The position numbers and the translations under genes are program-made. Below the pieces are notes generated by a model that saw only the letters and a list, made by a program, of their open reading frames with translations, had not been told where the DNA came from and did no database searches. 64,000 nt of DNA, from assembly GCF_900114455.1 (NCBI RefSeq), contig NZ_FOTC01000004.1:89964-153963 (forward strand), in the 5' to 3' direction. This DNA comes from Halogranum rubrum (GTDB taxonomy: Archaea > Halobacteriota > Halobacteria > Halobacteriales > Haloferacaceae). Positions within the stretch are counted from its first letter, which is position 1. The number at the start of each line of letters is the position of its first letter. Shown piece by piece: positions 61,185 to 64,000 of the stretch.

Positions 61185-63008
61185 ATGACACGTGGCAACA
61201 GACAGGTCACTCGCCGCCAGTTGCTCGGAGCCGGCGGCGGAGCGCTCGCCGCCGGACTGGCCGGATGTGCGGGTGGACAGACAAATAGCGGGTCGAACCA
61301 GAGTGAGAGTGCGGGGTCGGGGGGGTCGGGTTCCGGACAGGCGTTGACCATCATGGACGCCCGGCAGTTGACGAAGATTCACTTCAACCCCTTTAACGCG
61401 GCCAACTTCGCGAACTCGTGGAACGTCATGACGCACGACATCGTCGCGGCGGGACACTCCGACGGCGCCGTTCGGACGGACCTCGCAGAGGAGTTGACGA
61501 CGGACGGCAAGACGCTGACCATCTCGTTCCCCGAGGACCGAAAGTGGTGGAGCGGCGATGACCTCACCGCCGAGGACTTCTTCATGGAACTCGAAATCAC
61601 TCGGCTACAGGACCCGGAGAGTTCTGCGTACGAGTCCCACGAACTGGTAGACGACTACACCATCGAGCGGACGTTCAAAACTGAGACGACGCCCGAACTG
61701 ATGCGAGCGAGCGTCGCCGGATTCGTCGTCGACACCCCGCGGTGGATCTTCCGAGACTACTACGAACGGTACCAGGAGGCGAGTACACAGGACGAACGCG
61801 ACGCTGTCACCGAAGAACTCCTCGGGATGACCATCTCGGCCCAGCAACTCGTCGACGAAGGACTCGGCAACTCCCTCTATCGACTCACGCGGTTCAACTC
61901 CTCGGAGGGAGTCCTCGAAAAGTTCGAGGACCACCCGCACGCAGACCGGACAGACGTCACGGAGACGCGGGTCATCCCGTGGGAAGCCGCCGACCCCGAG
62001 TCGTTCATCGTTCAGGACAAAATCGACTTGGCCTTCGGTGACTACATCACCGAGTCCAAGCGGGACCGGTACCCGGACAACCTCGAGAATCAGTACGAGT
62101 TGGAGTGGTTCCGGACGCAGAAATTCACGTTCAACTACAAGAACGAACATCTCGCGAAGCGGAACGTCCGACGAGCGGTCGCCTGCGCGGTGGACCTCAA
62201 CTCCATCGTCGCGGCCGCGAACCAAGCCGGCATCGTCGGGACGCCGACGCAGGTGCAGACGGGTCTCCGGTCGTCGATTCACGACCGGTATCTCGGCGAC
62301 GGGTTCACCGACAAACTCATCCAGTATCCGGTCGGCAAAGACCTCGAACGGGCGACGCAGTACATGGAACAGGCCGGGTACTCGAAGTCGAACGGGCAGT
62401 GGGTCGACGACAGCGGGTCGTCGTTCTCGTTCACCATCATCGCCGACTCGAAGAACGCACAGACGCAGGCGACGAAGGTGTTCTCCGACCAGTTGAACGC
62501 CTTCGGTATCGGCACCGAAGTACAGTCTATCGGGCTGGACTACTACACGAAACTGCAGGAGTACGAGTTCGACATCGCGTGGATTTGGCATGTCGCGAAG
62601 GCGCTGTGGCATCCGACGGCGTACTACTCGAACAACTTCTACGGTGTCGAAGTCGGCGACCCCGCCAGCGACGACGACACCGGACCGACCGGCATCCCCT
62701 TCGAGACGACGATTCCGAACCAAGTCGGTGCAGAGAAGACGTCCGGCAGCGGCCAGACGATTCAGCCGGCACAGTTGATGACCGACCTCCCGGTCGCTTC
62801 CTCCACCGACGAAGTGACGGAGATGACCCAGACGCTCGTCCAGTGGTTCAACTACGACCTTCCGGCACTCGTCTACGTCCAAGAGAACAGCGGGTACTGG
62901 GGCGATACGGCCAACTTCTCGTTCGAGATGCCCGAAGACGAGACGCTGATGTCGCGGACGAAGCCCGGCCGCGTCGCGTGGCTTCACGGCTGGGTCAGCA
63001 GCAAGTAA
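61185..63008 (+). CDS. ABC transporter substrate-binding protein, family 5, Tat lipoprotein (second copy)
   Basis: A 607-residue binding protein. Arg10-Arg11 in QVTRRQLLG, a hydrophobic stretch and lipobox LAGC (25-28) show Tat export and lipid anchoring; a Ser/Gly linker follows. The body has family-5 features (FNPFNAANFANSW; ELTTDGKTLTISFPEDRKWW; a CAVDLNSIV helix; WHPTAYYSN). It is only distantly similar to the one at 3588. No permease or ATPase genes accompany it in the window. The next gene is a UspA. At the end of a carbohydrate island, its cargo is more likely an oligosaccharide than a peptide, as with cellobiose-type family-5 proteins in other prokaryotes; that is inference. Confidence 0.92.
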   Translation: MTRGNRQVTRRQLLGAGGGALAAGLAGCAGGQTNSGSNQSESAGSGGSGSGQALTIMDARQLTKIHFNPFNAANFANSWNVMTHDIVAAGHSDGAVRTDLAEELTTDGKTLTISFPEDRKWWSGDDLTAEDFFMELEITRLQDPESSAYESHELVDDYTIERTFKTETTPELMRASVAGFVVDTPRWIFRDYYERYQEASTQDERDAVTEELLGMTISAQQLVDEGLGNSLYRLTRFNSSEGVLEKFEDHPHADRTDVTETRVIPWEAADPESFIVQDKIDLAFGDYITESKRDRYPDNLENQYELEWFRTQKFTFNYKNEHLAKRNVRRAVACAVDLNSIVAAANQAGIVGTPTQVQTGLRSSIHDRYLGDGFTDKLIQYPVGKDLERATQYMEQAGYSKSNGQWVDDSGSSFSFTIIADSKNAQTQATKVFSDQLNAFGIGTEVQSIGLDYYTKLQEYEFDIAWIWHVAKALWHPTAYYSNNFYGVEVGDPASDDDTGPTGIPFETTIPNQVGAEKTSGSGQTIQPAQLMTDLPVASSTDEVTEMTQTLVQWFNYDLPALVYVQENSGYWGDTANFSFEMPEDETLMSRTKPGRVAWLHGWVSSK

Positions 63009-63106
63009 TCGTCGGTTCGTCGGACAAGACGGGAAACGACGGGGCGAACAGTATCGGGGGTGGAGAGCGGTCGGTGCGTCGCCTTCTCTTCGTAGCGCCG
63101 TCGATG

Positions 63107-63116
63107 GCTTTATACC
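63107..63116 (+). promoter_or_regulatory. TATA element of the second UspA gene
   Basis: GCTTTATACC centred 29 bases before the ATG at 63141. Confidence 0.7.
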
Positions 63117-63140
63117 GACTCGAGAGGTGGTTACGCTAAG

Positions 63141-63590
63141 ATGAAACAAGGATTAGTCGTCGTCGAAGAGTCCGACCGTTACCGCAATCTCCTCGAAGAA
63201 GCCGCCGAACACGCCGCAGGGGCCGGGTCGGACCTGCTCTTTCTCGTGACGCTCACGGACGAAGAGTACGAAGCGGACGCCGAGACACTCGAGTCCGTCA
63301 AGTCGGTCGAGGACGTCAGCTACGACGTCTTCGCGACCACCGAAAACAGCGTCCGCGATACGGTCGACGAAGTGCTCTCGGCCTACGACGTCGACTACGA
63401 CGTCCTCGTCCGAGTGGTCGACGACGACAAACGCGCCCGAGCGGTCGTCGAAGTCGGCGACGAACACGGCTGTGACCACGTGTTCATCCTCGGACGGCAG
63501 CGGTCGCCGACCGGGAAGGCGCTGTTCGGGGACTTCGCACAGAAAGTCATCCTCAACTTCGACGGGTTCGTGACGATCGCGACCGCCTGA
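63141..63590 (+). CDS. Universal stress protein (UspA family), paralogue of the one at 28652
   Basis: A 149-residue single UspA domain: GLVVVEESD, LLFLVTLTDEEYEAD, FILGRQRSPTGKALFGDFAQ (nucleotide-binding loop) and the last strand FDGFVTIATA. The loop is almost identical to that of the gene at 28652, although the middle of the protein has diverged. Both lie just after a transport gene in the same direction, hinting at transporter-linked regulation by ATP or related signals. A separate TATA element shows that it can be transcribed independently of the binding protein. Confidence 0.92.
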   Translation: MKQGLVVVEESDRYRNLLEEAAEHAAGAGSDLLFLVTLTDEEYEADAETLESVKSVEDVSYDVFATTENSVRDTVDEVLSAYDVDYDVLVRVVDDDKRARAVVEVGDEHGCDHVFILGRQRSPTGKALFGDFAQKVILNFDGFVTIATA

Positions 63591-64000
63591 GTTCGACCGA
63601 AGTCCCGCGACACACTTGTCGTCTGGACCGCCGCCGACGTTCTCGGCGCGGGCGACGACACGAGAACACCACCGTGTGCGTCACCGGCAGTCGTATCCGA
63701 ACTCGTGTGAGGCGGCCCGTGACGCAGGCATTCACCCGCTACAGCCCCGAGCGTCGAGATAACGCGCGTCCGACTCTACTGACGCTACAGAACGCGGAGC
63801 CGACCGTCTGCCTCGCTGTCGGGTCTTTCTATCACGCTACTTTCGAGACTCGGACGCACGCGTGTAGAGGTCCGGACAGGCATCTCAGAGGTCCATCCGA
63901 CATTATCGGACGCACGAATAGACTCCGCCGAGAACGGTCGAACGGCCGTCTCAGTCCGTAATACGCCTCAATACGCCGAATACTGAGCTTGCCGCTCGGC
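63591..64000. other. Right-edge stretch without recognisable genes
   Basis: About 410 bases. Open frames are basic and unlike the local protein composition. The permease genes expected for the second binding protein, if linked, would have to lie beyond this edge. Confidence 0.4.

Noticed and set aside
61605-63149. Minus-strand open frame of 514 codons
   Set aside because: Antisense to the binding protein and crossing its promoterless 3' end; basic composition, no recognisable domain.
1-64000. CRISPR arrays, rRNA and tRNA genes
   Set aside because: No regularly spaced direct repeats and no tRNA T-loop or rRNA-like stretches were noticed by eye; a tRNAscan or CRISPR search would be needed to exclude them fully.

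Overview
The window is haloarchaeal DNA. Proteins are rich in Asp and Glu, GC is high, secreted proteins carry twin-arginine (Tat) signals, and many genes have a TATA element about 28 bases before the ATG with no Shine-Dalgarno, which is the leaderless-mRNA layout of Halobacteria. Close resemblance, from memory, of several enzymes to the Haloferax volcanii xylose/arabinose oxidation genes (xac) suggests a Haloferacales-type organism. No rRNA, tRNA or replication gene was seen. The accessory gene content would fit a megaplasmid or genomic island, but that is inference.

Left part (1-8.5 kb): a peptide or amide uptake and hydrolysis cluster. It has the end of one Opp/Dpp-type ABC ATPase, a second ATPase, a prolidase-like amidohydrolase, an Asp/Glu/hydantoin racemase, a Tat lipoprotein family-5 solute-binding protein, an M28-type aminopeptidase with an altered active site and an M19 dipeptidase. 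It is followed by a decayed transposase (8.57-8.82 kb).

Middle-left (9.5-19.9 kb): unrelated housekeeping or stress genes. These are a PRC-barrel protein, a bile-acid/sodium-symporter-family permease, a large arylsulfatase, an AI-2E family permease, a LURP-one-like protein, a DUF389 membrane protein, an HdeD-like protein, a DUF1269 protein and a methyltransferase pseudogene.

Right part (20-63.6 kb): a roughly 43 kb carbohydrate island, which is the most interesting region. Depolymerisation: secreted PL11 rhamnogalacturonan lyase, GH51 arabinofuranosidase, GH115 alpha-glucuronidase, GH2, a GH4 with the CHEV motif of alpha-galacturonidases, DUF2264, a second rhamnogalacturonan-lyase-like beta-propeller, two esterases and a sulfatase. 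Oxidative sugar catabolism: xac-like dehydratase, FAH-family hydrolase/dehydratase and semialdehyde dehydrogenase, three Gfo/Idh/MocA oxidoreductases, two zinc alcohol dehydrogenases, two SDRs, mannonate dehydratase, a COG3618 lactonase, an SMP-30 lactonase and a Hyi-family isomerase. Uptake: a GntP permease and a second family-5 binding protein, each followed by a UspA gene. An IclR regulator sits in the middle. The set reads as an archaeal counterpart of a polysaccharide utilisation locus for rhamnogalacturonan I and glucuronoxylan-like material. Polymer is cut outside, oligomers are imported, then cleaved and oxidised inside to keto-deoxy acids and 2-oxoglutarate.

Most sugar genes have their own promoter rather than lying in long operons. 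Five copies of a 17-base near-palindrome (type GTTCTGAGATAGAGAAC) lie in intergenic gaps around the IclR gene and the xac-like genes. They are proposed here as its operators.
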